Assembly: GCA_965247735.1 (NCBI GenBank)
Contig: CBDFHN010000002.1
Coordinates: 3,224,001-3,288,000 of the forward strand
Source of the DNA: JAOXRU01 sp965247735
GTDB lineage: Bacteria; Bacteroidota; Bacteroidia; Flavobacteriales; Flavobacteriaceae
DNA: 64,000 nt
Direction: 5' to 3'
Of the stretch, positions 8,660 to 17,769 are shown piece after piece. Position 1 is the first letter of the stretch. Each line of letters opens with the position of its first letter. Position numbers and translations under genes: made by a program. The notes beneath the pieces are model-generated. The model did no database searches. It was not told where the DNA came from and was given only the letters and a program-made list of their open reading frames with translations.

Positions 8660-9689
8660 TTAATTTTCTTTTGATAAAGTCAAAAAGCGGTTCGCCACTA
8701 GCAGCAGCGGTAGTACTATATGAAGTTGTATTTTGTAGTCCTTCAATATCGGCTTTTTGTTTTAATGTTCTGGCATGATATGGGTGATGGTACATGATAT
8801 TTAGATTAGAGGGTGCTTCTTCGGGAGTTAGTACATTACTAATCCATAATTCAGGATCGTTTTTATCCATTAAATCTAAGATGTCTACTTCTTTTCTATA
8901 GGCAATTGTTGCATCGCTTTCAAATTCTGAAAAAGAAGAAATCCCATAAAAAGAATTAAAGATAAAGGTAAAAGCAGGATTAGTACTAATGGTAGTTTCT
9001 AAATTAAAATCATATTCTTGAAAAACATCAGTTTCCCATTTTTTAAGGTCGTAAGTTGCCTGTGTTTCTATGGCAGCAATACCTTTAACTTTTGTGCTTT
9101 CCCTAAGAACAGGATCCTCAGCATTAACATCAGCGATATCGTTTTGTAATCCTATCCAAAGTGATGTTCCTGCACCAGCTGAGGTACCAACTAATACTAT
9201 TTTGGACTTATCAATATTAAAATCAGCCGCTCTAGAGCGAATATATTGTAGGCAACGTCTGCTGTCTTTAAGTGATTTTATAACACCTTCAGCATCATTT
9301 AGTCCAAGCAATCGGTAATTAATACTTGCAAAAGCAATTCCGTCTTCTAAAAGACTATTTATTTGGGTAATTGTACTTTGTCCGTCTAAATTTTGCGGAC
9401 TGTATACTTCTGTTTTATCGCCTGAAGAAAACCCACCACCATGAATATAAATTAACAATGGGGTTGTAGTAGCAGAAGTTGGTAAAAAAATATCAAACAC
9501 ATTTTTTGTATGCTCATCATATGCAATATTCGCTGCAAACTTTGTTGAAGTATTAGTTAGCACAAATGGAGGGTTGCTAAATTCTAGAATTTCCGGAGTT
9601 ATAATATTCGTATCATCATCATTATTGGAGCAGCCATTACTAATTAATAGTAAAACAAGACTTATAGATATTAAGAAGATTTTTTTCAT
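8652..9689 (-). CDS. lipoprotein carboxylesterase (alpha/beta hydrolase)
   Basis: The 345-residue product has a lipoprotein signal (MKKIFLISISLVLLLISNGC, Cys20) followed by an Asp/Asn-rich linker, so it should be anchored to the outer membrane. The catalytic domain shows the hormone-sensitive-lipase-type oxyanion motif HGGG at 83-86 and a nucleophile elbow GTSAG with Ser170. The histidine is likely near the C terminus (YHHPYHARTL). It is distantly similar in layout to the lipoprotein esterase at 62948-63847. It is first in a two-gene unit with the secreted unknown. The substrate is an ester not defined by sequence. Confidence 0.8.
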   Translation of the reverse strand: MKKIFLISISLVLLLISNGCSNNDDDTNIITPEILEFSNPPFVLTNTSTKFAANIAYDEHTKNVFDIFLPTSATTTPLLIYIHGGGFSSGDKTEVYSPQNLDGQSTITQINSLLEDGIAFASINYRLLGLNDAEGVIKSLKDSRRCLQYIRSRAADFNIDKSKIVLVGTSAGAGTSLWIGLQNDIADVNAEDPVLRESTKVKGIAAIETQATYDLKKWETDVFQEYDFNLETTISTNPAFTFIFNSFYGISSFSEFESDATIAYRKEVDILDLMDKNDPELWISNVLTPEEAPSNLNIMYHHPYHARTLKQKADIEGLQNTTSYSTTAAASGEPLFDFIKRKLNE

Positions 9690-9944
9690 AACAGCATTCT
9701 GTTTTTGTCAATAAACAATTCAAATATAATGATATGTTTTTTTTAAAATTAGGGAGAGTGATTTTTTATAGAAAAACATTTTACGAAATTATTGGATTTA
9801 AATAACCTAAAGAAGAATTGCTTCTTTTTTAGCGAGTTTTCTCTTATTTTTCTTTTTTTACAAGAAAACTAAAGTATTTTTAGGTTTTATTATAATAATT
9901 GTGTTCTTTTTAAGTTTAAAAAGAAGATATCAATACCAAGAATT

Positions 9945-12473
9945 TTGAAGCTTCAAATTAAGATACTTTTATTTACCGTTTTTTGCACACTATTTTTTAA
10001 TTCATGTGCTACTAAAAACGATGCTTTTTTAAATAGAAACTGGCATGCCCTCAATACACGATTTAATGTTTTGTATAATGGAGAAATTGCATTTGATACT
10101 GGAAGAAAAGAACTCAATACCACTTTTGTAGATAATTATTGGGAATTACTTCCAATAGAACGACTTACCGTTTCTGAAGAAATACAATTAGATTCTGAGA
10201 ATAAAAATCCAAATTTTGAAAAAGCAGAAGAAAAAGCCGTTAAGGCAATTCAGAAACACGGAATGCAAATCAAAGGAGAAGAACGTAATTATCAAATAGA
10301 TGAAGCGTTTTTGTTGCTTGGTAAAGCGCGTTATTTTGACCAGCGTTTTGTTCCAGCACTAGAAGCCTTTAATTATATTTTATACAAATATCCTAAGAGT
10401 AATAAGTTAGTACAAGCTTCTATATGGAGAGAAAAAATTAATATTAGGCTTGATAATAATGAGTTAGCGATTAAAAATTTAAAGCGTTTATTAAAACAAG
10501 AAGAGTTAGCGACACAAGAATATGCAGATGCTACAGCAATGTTATCTCAGGCTTATATCAATTTAAAACATTTAGACAGTTCGCTTATCACCTTAAAAAT
10601 AGCTGCTAACTATACCAAAGTTAGAGAAGAGGAAGGAAGGTATAACTATATTATTGGTCAGGTATATAATCGTCTTGGTAAAAAAGATAGTGCCGATTTT
10701 GCGTTTGATAAAGTAATAGCACTAAATAGAAAATCTCCAAGAGCATATATGATAAATGCATATGTGCAAAAAGCAATAAATTTTGATGCTAAAGGAGATT
10801 CTATTTTAAAGGCAGAACAATTTGAGTTGTTAACAAAATTAGAAGAAAATAGAGAGAACCGTCCCTTTCTAGATAAGATTTACCGTCAGGTTGCAGCACA
10901 TCATTTTTCTGAAAATAACGATAGTTTGGCGGTGGCATATTTAAACAAGTCGCTAAGAGCTGCTCAGGAAGACAGACCATTAAAGGCAATGGATTATAAA
11001 GATCTTGCAGATTTTTATTTCTATGAAAAAAATTATAAATCGGCAGGAGCTTATTATGACAGTACCTTAATAAATATTCCGAAGAGCAAAAAACAATATA
11101 GAACCATAAAGAAAAGGTTTGATAATCTAGAAGAGGTAATCAAGTATGAAGATATTGTAAGCCATAACGACAGTATTATTACTCTTTTTAAATTACCAAA
11201 AGAAAAGCAAATTGCTTTTTTTAATGCCTATATAGAAGAATTAAAAGCAAAGGAAGAAGCGGAAGCAAAAGCTAGAGAAAAAAGTGTTAATACTGGACTT
11301 GCTACTTTTGATGCCTCAATAACGAATACTTCAGAAAAAGGAAAATTCTATTTTTACAATACCATTTCTTTAGGTTATGGAAAAACAAATTTTAAGACCA
11401 GATGGGGAGATCGTGTTTTAGAAGACAATTGGAGATGGTCAGACAAAACGGTTATTGAAAACATAGAAGAAGATAATGCTATAAACGAAGTTGCAGAAGA
11501 AACATTTGCAAGTGAGTCAGAGTTGTATACTCCAGAATATTATATTAATAAAATACCTACAGATGCTAAGGTAATTGATAGCTTAGTAGCACAACGTAAT
11601 TTTTCTAATTACCAATTAGGATTAATTTATAAAGAGAAGTTTAAGGAGTATAATTTGGCCATAGGAAAGTTAGAGGCTGTTTTAGATGCTAATCCTGAAG
11701 AAAAATTAATTATTCCTTCTAAGTATAATTTATATAAAATTTATAGTCAGTTAGGAAGTCCTTTGGCAGAATCTACTAAAGATGATATCATTAAAAACCA
11801 TGCAAACTCTAGGTATGCTACCATATTAAAAAATCCAGATGCAGTACTTGTAAAAGGAGAGGATAATAGTCCTGAAGGCACTTATTCAAAATTGTATAAG
11901 AAATTTGAGAATCAAGAATACGAAGCTGTAATAGCAAGTATAGAAGAGAGTGTTGTACGCTATAATGGCGATGCTATAGTTCCTAAATTTGAATTGCTGA
12001 AGGCTACAGCATCAGGAAGGCTTAGTGGTTTTGATGCCTATAAAGAGGGCTTGAATTACGTAGCGCTTAATTATCCTAACGCTCCCGAAGGAAAAGAAGC
12101 TCAAGGTATTATTGCTAATCAATTGGCTAAACTAGAGGGAAAAAGCTTTAGTGATGCAAAAACAGGAAAATGGAAAGTTGTATATGCATTTGATAAATCT
12201 GATGTAGAAGGCATAGCAAAACTTACCGAAACGATAAATAAATCGATAAAAGAGCTAGCGCGAAAGAAACTACGTATATCTATTGATGTATATTCTAAAA
12301 ACAAAGTGTTTCTGGTAGTGCATAGTTTTGTATCACGAGAATTTGCACTTGGATATGCCGAGATGTTAAATATAAATAAGAATTATAAAGTTGATAAAGA
12401 GAATTTTATTATTTTGTCAGCTAATTACCGGGTTATTCAAATTCATAAGAATTTAGAAGCCTATTTAAAATAA
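9945..12473 (+). CDS. sprE: PorW/SprE-like TPR lipoprotein of the type IX secretion/gliding machinery
   Basis: The 842-residue protein starts with a lipoprotein signal (FFNSC, Cys21). The opening after the lipid anchor (NRNWHALNTRFNVLYNGEIAF ... YWELLPIE) is the signature I recognise from SprE of Flavobacterium and PorW of Porphyromonas. Multiple TPR-like helices cover roughly 100-420 and 520-760. A final strand-helix region may bind a partner. PorW/SprE is an outer-membrane-associated lipoprotein needed for type IX secretion and gliding. No ATG fits in frame upstream; TTG at 9945 is the best start. Bactofilin follows after 26 bases, so the two are probably co-transcribed. Confidence 0.8.
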   Translation: MKLQIKILLFTVFCTLFFNSCATKNDAFLNRNWHALNTRFNVLYNGEIAFDTGRKELNTTFVDNYWELLPIERLTVSEEIQLDSENKNPNFEKAEEKAVKAIQKHGMQIKGEERNYQIDEAFLLLGKARYFDQRFVPALEAFNYILYKYPKSNKLVQASIWREKINIRLDNNELAIKNLKRLLKQEELATQEYADATAMLSQAYINLKHLDSSLITLKIAANYTKVREEEGRYNYIIGQVYNRLGKKDSADFAFDKVIALNRKSPRAYMINAYVQKAINFDAKGDSILKAEQFELLTKLEENRENRPFLDKIYRQVAAHHFSENNDSLAVAYLNKSLRAAQEDRPLKAMDYKDLADFYFYEKNYKSAGAYYDSTLINIPKSKKQYRTIKKRFDNLEEVIKYEDIVSHNDSIITLFKLPKEKQIAFFNAYIEELKAKEEAEAKAREKSVNTGLATFDASITNTSEKGKFYFYNTISLGYGKTNFKTRWGDRVLEDNWRWSDKTVIENIEEDNAINEVAEETFASESELYTPEYYINKIPTDAKVIDSLVAQRNFSNYQLGLIYKEKFKEYNLAIGKLEAVLDANPEEKLIIPSKYNLYKIYSQLGSPLAESTKDDIIKNHANSRYATILKNPDAVLVKGEDNSPEGTYSKLYKKFENQEYEAVIASIEESVVRYNGDAIVPKFELLKATASGRLSGFDAYKEGLNYVALNYPNAPEGKEAQGIIANQLAKLEGKSFSDAKTGKWKVVYAFDKSDVEGIAKLTETINKSIKELARKKLRISIDVYSKNKVFLVVHSFVSREFALGYAEMLNINKNYKVDKENFIILSANYRVIQIHKNLEAYLK

Positions 12474-12499
12474 GTAAGAACCTCAATAAATTAATTAGT

Positions 12500-12916
12500 A
12501 TGTTTTCAGACAACAAAAAAGGAAAGGGAATGCCAGAAACAAGTGGGCAACCTAACAGAATAGAAAGAAGCACAAAGATAAAAGGAGATATTGTATCTGA
12601 AGCTGATTTTAGGATCGATGGTAAATTAGAAGGAAATGTAAAAACATCTGGAAAAGTTATTATTGGAAAAGGTGGTAAAATAGAAGGAAAAGTAGAATGC
12701 GTTAATGCAGAGATAGAAGGAACCTTCTCAGGAGAATTATATGTATCTCAATTACTATCTTTAAAATCATCGGCAGTAATAGAGGGAGATGTAACAGTGG
12801 CTAAATTAGCTGTAGAACCAGGTGCTACTTTTAACGCATCATGTAATATGCAAGAAAATGGAGCAAAACCAAAACAACACCAACAAGGACAAAAGCAACA
12901 CGCACAAGCAAAATAA
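12500..12916 (+). CDS. bactofilin (polymer-forming cytoskeletal protein)
   Basis: The product has 138 residues. Residues ~22-115 contain the regular short-strand periodicity of the bactofilin beta-helix (KGDIVSEADFRIDGKLEGNV, then GKVIIGKGGKIEGKV), flanked by disordered polar tails. Bactofilins polymerise without nucleotide at the membrane and localise envelope machinery. It sits between PorW/SprE and the ATP synthase operon. Its Gln/His/Lys-rich C-terminal tail is encoded in DNA that also encodes the polar N terminus of AtpZ in another frame (59-base overlap). Confidence 0.85.
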   Translation: MFSDNKKGKGMPETSGQPNRIERSTKIKGDIVSEADFRIDGKLEGNVKTSGKVIIGKGGKIEGKVECVNAEIEGTFSGELYVSQLLSLKSSAVIEGDVTVAKLAVEPGATFNASCNMQENGAKPKQHQQGQKQHAQAK

Positions 12917-13118
12917 AAGAGGATTAAAAACTTTTGCAAGATTATCGGGAGTGGCTTTTCAAATGGGAGCCACTTTTTATTTGGCAGTATTTCTAGGAAA
13001 AAAAGTGGATGCATATTTTGGGCACGAAAAAAAAATTGTAACACTTATTTTTGTGATATTAGCTATGGTAGCATCTATTTTTAGTATTCTTGCACAACTA
13101 AAAAAGATTCAAAAGTAA
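12858..13118 (+). CDS. atpZ: AtpZ/AtpI-family ATP synthase accessory protein
   Basis: I chose the ATG at 12858 (MEQNQNNTNKDK), giving 86 residues; a longer frame opens at 12822 but adds nothing family-like. After a polar tail come two membrane helices (about 34-52 and 57-79, LKTFARLSGVAFQMGATFYLAVFLGKK then VTLIFVILAMVASIFSILAQL). This is the AtpZ pattern; AtpZ partners AtpI in F-type ATP synthase operons and may help c-ring assembly or magnesium/calcium supply. The gene overlaps bactofilin by 59 bases in a different frame, and 4 bases separate it from the next gene. Confidence 0.8.
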   Translation: MEQNQNNTNKDKSNTHKQNKRGLKTFARLSGVAFQMGATFYLAVFLGKKVDAYFGHEKKIVTLIFVILAMVASIFSILAQLKKIQK

Positions 13119-13122
13119 TACT

Positions 13123-13509
13123 ATGACTAAAGAAGCTATTCGTTTTGTGCTGATCACTGCCCTAGTGTTGGGTGTTGTTTTTGGATTGCATTTGAGTGTC
13201 TTAGTTTTAGCAGACTACTCGCTTTTTGATAATAGTATTGTGCTTGCTTATGTGTCTAACTATGTCTTAGCATGCATTGTGTTTGTGTTTTTGTTGTTTT
13301 TGAATGCTAAGTTTAAAAACACTTTGGGTTTTATCTTTATCGGAGGAAGCCTGCTTAAGTTTGTACTATATATTGCTGTTTTTGCCCCATTATATAAAAA
13401 AGATGGGGACGTTACTTCTTTAGAGTTTCTTACTTTCTTTGTGCCTTATATTGCATGTCTTGTATATGAAACCCTTTGTGTTATAAGGTTGTTAAACAAG
13501 CCTCAATAA
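13123..13509 (+). CDS. four-helix membrane protein in the AtpI position (DUF6168-like)
   Basis: The product has 128 residues and four hydrophobic segments (about 6-28, 41-60, 66-88 and 98-120). Its place between atpZ and atpB corresponds to atpI in other operons, and the hydropathy is similar. The sequence itself is not a clear AtpI. I remember a Bacteroidota family, DUF6168, with this size and location. A role in assembling the membrane sector of ATP synthase is an inference from context only. Confidence 0.65.
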   Translation: MTKEAIRFVLITALVLGVVFGLHLSVLVLADYSLFDNSIVLAYVSNYVLACIVFVFLLFLNAKFKNTLGFIFIGGSLLKFVLYIAVFAPLYKKDGDVTSLEFLTFFVPYIACLVYETLCVIRLLNKPQ

Positions 13510-13583
13510 GGAATAAAAAACAGTAGATTTTAATCCCATGAAATTAATCCCAAAAATTGTTTTAAAATTCGGTTTAAAGACGC

Positions 13584-13591
13584 TACCTTTG
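13584..13591 (+). promoter_or_regulatory. -7 box of a promoter upstream of atpB
   Basis: The sequence tacctttg matches TAnnTTTG exactly and lies 34 bases before the atpB ATG. The preceding -33 element is not obvious. It would let atpB-E-F-H-A-G be transcribed apart from the bactofilin/atpZ genes. Confidence 0.5.
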
Positions 13592-13625
13592 CCCCGATTT
13601 TTAAGCGACTATTTATTTGTGTAAA

Positions 13626-14729
13626 ATGTTTGGAAAACTATCTTTAAAAGCTGTAGTATTATTTATATCTCTATTTTCCTTAGTGTCAATGGCTCAGCAC
13701 CATGATGCATCTGGAAAGAACTCTGACACTGCTGTAGTGAAAGAGACCTCTAAAGATGAGCAAAGAAAAATAGATCTGAAGGCCTTTATTGCGCATCACT
13801 TGCAAGACAGTCACGATTTTCATTTGTTTTCTTATACCAATGACGAGAAGAAAGAAATTAGTATTGGGTTTCCATTACCAGTTATTTTATGGGACGGTGG
13901 GCTTAAAGTGTTTTTATCTTCTGCATTTCATCATGGAGAAACTATAGTTCAAAATGGAGATAGTCACTACAAACTATACCACGGTAAAATTTACAAAACA
14001 GATTCAGAAGGAAGTTTTGTAAATGACGAAGATGGTAATCATGTAAAACCATTAGATTTTTCATTCACAAAAAATATTGCAGTTATATTTATAGTTGGTT
14101 TGCTAATGTTGTTGATTTTTGGACGCATGGCAAAATCATACAAAAAAGATGTAATGCCAAAAGGTATAGGTAGAGCATTAGAGCCTCTTGTAGTTTATGT
14201 AAGAGACGAAATTGCAATTCCTAATATTGGTAAAAAGCACCATGGTAGATTTATGAGCTTTTTACTTACTGTGTTTTTCTTTGTTTGGATTATAAACTTA
14301 CTTGGGCTTACACCATTGGGTGTTAATGTTACCAATAACTTAGCAGTAACTGCTGCTTTAGCTTTAATAACGTATGTATTAACAACATTTAGTGCTAATA
14401 AAGGATATTGGAAACACATTTTCTGGATGCCAGGAGTACCAAAACCAATGCGTATTATATTAGCGCCAATAGAATTGTTAGGAACAATAATAAAGCCTTT
14501 TTCATTAATGATTCGTTTGTATGCGAATATTACTGCTGGGCATATTGTATTGATGAGTATCTTAGGAATGATACTTTTATTTCAAAACTGGATAGGAAGT
14601 TCGTTATCATTTGTGTTAGCGTTTGTACTATCCTTATTAGAATTGTTGGTTGCTGCATTACAAGCATATATCTTTACCATGCTTTCGGCATTGTATTTTG
14701 GGTCGGCTGTTGCAGAAGATGACCATTAG
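13626..14729 (+). CDS. atpB: F1Fo ATP synthase subunit a
   Basis: I chose the ATG at 13626 (MFGKLSLKAVVLFISLFSLVSMAQ), 367 residues; a TTG nine bases earlier is also open. A signal peptide and a ~120-residue periplasmic His-rich extension precede the conserved membrane part, as in other Bacteroidota subunits a. The membrane region carries the essential arginine in IRLYANITAGH (Arg297 in this numbering), which works against Glu58 of subunit c in proton translocation. Six or so membrane helices follow residue ~140. It heads the core atp gene order a-c-b-delta-alpha-gamma. Confidence 0.93.
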   Translation: MFGKLSLKAVVLFISLFSLVSMAQHHDASGKNSDTAVVKETSKDEQRKIDLKAFIAHHLQDSHDFHLFSYTNDEKKEISIGFPLPVILWDGGLKVFLSSAFHHGETIVQNGDSHYKLYHGKIYKTDSEGSFVNDEDGNHVKPLDFSFTKNIAVIFIVGLLMLLIFGRMAKSYKKDVMPKGIGRALEPLVVYVRDEIAIPNIGKKHHGRFMSFLLTVFFFVWIINLLGLTPLGVNVTNNLAVTAALALITYVLTTFSANKGYWKHIFWMPGVPKPMRIILAPIELLGTIIKPFSLMIRLYANITAGHIVLMSILGMILLFQNWIGSSLSFVLAFVLSLLELLVAALQAYIFTMLSALYFGSAVAEDDH

Positions 14730-14761
14730 AGTTGAATGTTTAATAATTAATTATATATATA

Positions 14762-14968
14762 ATGACTGAATTTTTCGCACAAGGATTACATTACATTGGA
14801 GCTGGTTTAATTGTTATTGGTGCTGCAATAGGTATCGGTAGAATTGGTGGACAAGCAATGGAAGCAATTGCACGTCAACCAGAAGCTTCAGGGAAAATCC
14901 AAACAGCTATGCTTATCGCTGCTGCCCTTATTGAAGGTATTGGATTTGCTGCATTATTCGCAGTTTAA
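14762..14968 (+). CDS. atpE: F1Fo ATP synthase subunit c
   Basis: The 68-residue hairpin protein has two membrane helices joined by the polar loop RQPE at 38-41. The ion-binding carboxylate is Glu58 (ALIEGIGF). The residues after it do not fit the sodium-binding pattern I know (ES-T type), so proton coupling is more likely. Many copies form the rotor ring. A strong 15-base-pair hairpin begins 11 bases after the stop codon and may raise the yield of this cistron. Confidence 0.95.
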   Translation: MTEFFAQGLHYIGAGLIVIGAAIGIGRIGGQAMEAIARQPEASGKIQTAMLIAAALIEGIGFAALFAV

Positions 14969-14978
14969 GACAAAAAAC

Positions 14979-15013
14979 AACAATAGTTGCAACGGTTGGT
15001 TGCAACTATTGTT
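14979..15013 (+). promoter_or_regulatory. intercistronic hairpin between atpE and atpF
   Basis: Perfect 15-base arms (14979-14993 and 14999-15013) enclose the 5-base loop ggttg. No T-run follows, so it is not a classical terminator. It is well placed to act as a 3' stabilising or processing structure that favours the subunit c message, which is needed in excess. Confidence 0.7.
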
Positions 15014-15059
15014 CTATTAAACAGATTAAGAAAATAGTAATACATAAAAGTATATAGAC

Positions 15060-15560
15060 ATGGAAAAATTAATGGATCAGTTTTCACTTGGGATGTTCTT
15101 CTGGATGACAATCCTTTTTGTTGCATTAATGTTTTTATTAAAGAAATTTGCTTGGAAACCAATTCTTGAGGCAATCAATAGTAGAGAAGAAGGTATTAGA
15201 GAAGCATTAGCTTCAGCAGAGGATGCAAAAAAAGAAATGCAGAATTTGAAATCTGATAACGAAAACCTATTAAAAGAAGCACGTGCAGAAAGAGAAGCAA
15301 TGATCAAAGATGCTCGTGAGATTAAAGAGCAAATGATTGCTGATGCTAAAACTCAAGCGCAAGCTGAAGCTGATAAAGCAGTAAAGCAAGCTCAAGAAAC
15401 AATAGCTAGTGAAAAGAATGCTGCTATTGCTGAGTTGAAAAACCAAGTTGCTACTTTGTCTGTTGATATTGCTGAAAAAGTAATGCGAAACGAGTTAAGC
15501 GACAAGAAAAAGCAATTGGCCATGGTTGAGGATATGTTGAAAGAGGTTACTTTAAACTAA
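15060..15560 (+). CDS. atpF: F1Fo ATP synthase subunit b
   Basis: The product has 166 residues with one N-terminal membrane helix (about 10-28, LGMFFWMTILFVALMFLL) followed by a long charged alpha helix with heptad character (residues 40-165, rich in Ala/Glu/Lys). This is the peripheral-stalk subunit that holds the F1 head against the rotor, with delta as partner at its C terminus. It lies 9 bases upstream of atpH. The length is normal for the family. Confidence 0.93.
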   Translation: MEKLMDQFSLGMFFWMTILFVALMFLLKKFAWKPILEAINSREEGIREALASAEDAKKEMQNLKSDNENLLKEARAEREAMIKDAREIKEQMIADAKTQAQAEADKAVKQAQETIASEKNAAIAELKNQVATLSVDIAEKVMRNELSDKKKQLAMVEDMLKEVTLN

Positions 15561-15569
15561 TATAGAGTT

Positions 15570-16124
15570 ATGGCAGCATCAAGAGCAGCAATACGTTATG
15601 CAAAAGCAACTTTAAGACTAGCAGTAGATAAAAAAGTTGTAGATAAAGTAGAGGAAGATATGAAATCTATTTCTGCTACTATATTGGGTAATAAAGAATT
15701 GCAACAAGTATTAAAGAGTCCAATTGTAAAAGCAGAGCTTAAAAAAGCTTCATTGCTTCAAATTTTTAAAGGATCTGATGCAGTTACCGAAGGGTTGATA
15801 AATGTTCTTATTGAAAACAAGAGAATTGCCGAATTAGGTGAAGTTGCATTAAAGTACATTACACTTAACGAACAGTTAAAAGGTAAAGAAAGAGCCGTAG
15901 TAACTACAGCATTTCCATTGACTGAATCGTTAGAAAAGCAAGTTTTAACGAAAGTTAAGGCGCTTACGGGTAATGATGTTACGATAACAAATAAAATAGA
16001 TGAAAGTATCATTGGTGGATTTATCCTTAGAGTAGGAGATTTACAGTATGATGCTAGCATAGCAAATAAATTAAATACGCTGAAGCGCTCTTTTGCTGCT
16101 GAATCGTATGTATCACAATTATAA
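15570..16124 (+). CDS. atpH: F1Fo ATP synthase subunit delta
   Basis: The product has 184 residues. A six-helix N-terminal domain (RAAIRYAKATLRLAVDKK ... LLQIFKG) and a C-terminal strand-helix domain ending GFILRVGDLQYDASIANKL are typical of subunit delta (OSCP), which links the b stalk to alpha subunits at the top of F1. It is cytoplasmic, with no signal peptide. The start is the first ATG, 9 bases after atpF. Confidence 0.92.
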   Translation: MAASRAAIRYAKATLRLAVDKKVVDKVEEDMKSISATILGNKELQQVLKSPIVKAELKKASLLQIFKGSDAVTEGLINVLIENKRIAELGEVALKYITLNEQLKGKERAVVTTAFPLTESLEKQVLTKVKALTGNDVTITNKIDESIIGGFILRVGDLQYDASIANKLNTLKRSFAAESYVSQL

Positions 16125-16142
16125 TTTTTTAAATAGGCAAGC

Positions 16143-16166
16143 AGAAAGAAACTTCGGTTTCTGTCT
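16143..16166 (+). promoter_or_regulatory. UUCG-capped hairpin between atpH and atpA
   Basis: The sequence agaaac-ttcg-gtttct forms a six-base-pair stem with an extra-stable UUCG loop, extendable by three pairs beyond one mismatch. It lies in the 62-base gap before atpA. It may be an mRNA stability or processing element; there is no T-run. Confidence 0.45.
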
Positions 16167-16186
16167 CTAATCTAAATACTAAACAA

Positions 16187-17764
16187 ATGGCACAGGTAAA
16201 AGCCGCTGAGGTATCAGCAATTTTAAAAGAACAACTATCAGGTTTTGAAGCTACAGCTTCTTTAGACGAGGTAGGTACTGTATTACAAGTAGGTGATGGT
16301 ATCGCCCGTATTTACGGACTTTCAAATGCTCAATACGGAGAATTAGTAGAATTCGACGGAGGATTAGAAGGAATCGTTCTTAACCTAGAAGAAGATAACG
16401 TTGGGGTTGTATTATTAGGAGCTTCTAGAGATATCAAAGAAGGTCACAATGTAAAACGTACACAACGTATTGCATCTATTAACGTAGGTGAAGGTGTTGT
16501 AGGTAGAGTTTTAAACACTTTAGGTCAGCCAATAGATGGTAAAGGGCCTATTACTGGTAAAACATACCAAATGCCATTGGAGCGTAAAGCGCCAGGAGTT
16601 ATTTTCCGTCAGCCAGTAACAGAACCGTTACAAACAGGTATTAAGTCTATTGATGCCATGATTCCTGTTGGACGTGGTCAAAGAGAATTAGTAATTGGAG
16701 ATAGACAAACAGGAAAAACTGCTGTTTGTATTGATACTATTTTGAATCAAAAGGAATTTTACGATGCTGGGGAGCCAGTTTATTGTATATATGTTGCTAT
16801 TGGTCAAAAAGCTTCTACTGTAGCTGCTATTGCAAATACATTAGAAGAAAAAGGAGCTATGGCATATACAACTATTGTTGCTGCTAATGCATCTGATCCA
16901 GCTGCAATGCAGGTTTATGCACCGTTCGCAGGAGCTGCAATTGGTGAGTTTTTTAGAGATACAGGTCGTCCAGCATTAATTGTTTTTGATGATTTATCTA
17001 AACAAGCTGTTGCATACCGTGAGGTTTCTTTATTATTAAGAAGACCACCGGGACGTGAAGCGTATCCTGGAGATGTTTTCTTCTTGCACTCTAGATTGTT
17101 AGAGCGTGCTGCAAAAGTTATTGCAGATGATGAAATTGCAAAAAACATGAACGATTTACCTGATAGTCTTAAGGATATCGTAAAAGGTGGTGGTTCTTTA
17201 ACTGCTTTACCGATTATCGAAACTCAGGCTGGTGATGTTTCTGCTTATATCCCAACTAACGTAATTTCTATTACAGATGGGCAAATCTTCTTAGATGGAG
17301 ATTTATTTAACTCTGGTGTTCGTCCGGCAATTAACGTAGGTATTTCTGTATCTCGTGTTGGAGGGTCTGCTCAGATAAAATCAATGAAAAAAGTAGCAGG
17401 TACTTTAAAATTAGACCAAGCACAGTATCGTGAGCTTGAAGCTTTCGCTAAGTTTGGTTCTGATTTAGATGCTGCAACCTTAAATATTATTGAAAAAGGA
17501 AAGCGTAATGTGGAAATTTTGAAGCAAGCGCAAAACGATCCTTTTACAGTAGAAGATCAGGTAGCTATTATTTATGCAGGTGCAAAAAACTTGTTGAATA
17601 AAGTTCCTGTAAACAAAATTAAAGAGTTCGAAAGAGATTATATCGAGTTTTTGAATGCTAAACACAGAGATGTATTGGACTTATTAAAAGCTGGAAAATT
17701 GACAGATGAAGTAGTAGATACTTTAGCAGCAGTATGTAAAGATTTATCAGCTAAATATAACTAG
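16187..17764 (+). CDS. atpA: F1Fo ATP synthase subunit alpha
   Basis: The 525-residue product has the beta-barrel N domain, the P-loop GDRQTGKT near residues 171-178, the alpha-type segment LIVFDDLSKQAVAYRE, and the helical C domain. Alpha forms the non-catalytic nucleotide sites in the alpha3beta3 head. The catalytic beta subunit (atpD) and epsilon (atpC) are not in this operon and are not in the window, which is the usual split arrangement in this phylum. A terminator-like hairpin separates it from atpG. Confidence 0.96.
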   Translation: MAQVKAAEVSAILKEQLSGFEATASLDEVGTVLQVGDGIARIYGLSNAQYGELVEFDGGLEGIVLNLEEDNVGVVLLGASRDIKEGHNVKRTQRIASINVGEGVVGRVLNTLGQPIDGKGPITGKTYQMPLERKAPGVIFRQPVTEPLQTGIKSIDAMIPVGRGQRELVIGDRQTGKTAVCIDTILNQKEFYDAGEPVYCIYVAIGQKASTVAAIANTLEEKGAMAYTTIVAANASDPAAMQVYAPFAGAAIGEFFRDTGRPALIVFDDLSKQAVAYREVSLLLRRPPGREAYPGDVFFLHSRLLERAAKVIADDEIAKNMNDLPDSLKDIVKGGGSLTALPIIETQAGDVSAYIPTNVISITDGQIFLDGDLFNSGVRPAINVGISVSRVGGSAQIKSMKKVAGTLKLDQAQYRELEAFAKFGSDLDAATLNIIEKGKRNVEILKQAQNDPFTVEDQVAIIYAGAKNLLNKVPVNKIKEFERDYIEFLNAKHRDVLDLLKAGKLTDEVVDTLAAVCKDLSAKYN

Positions 17765-17769
17765 TATTA

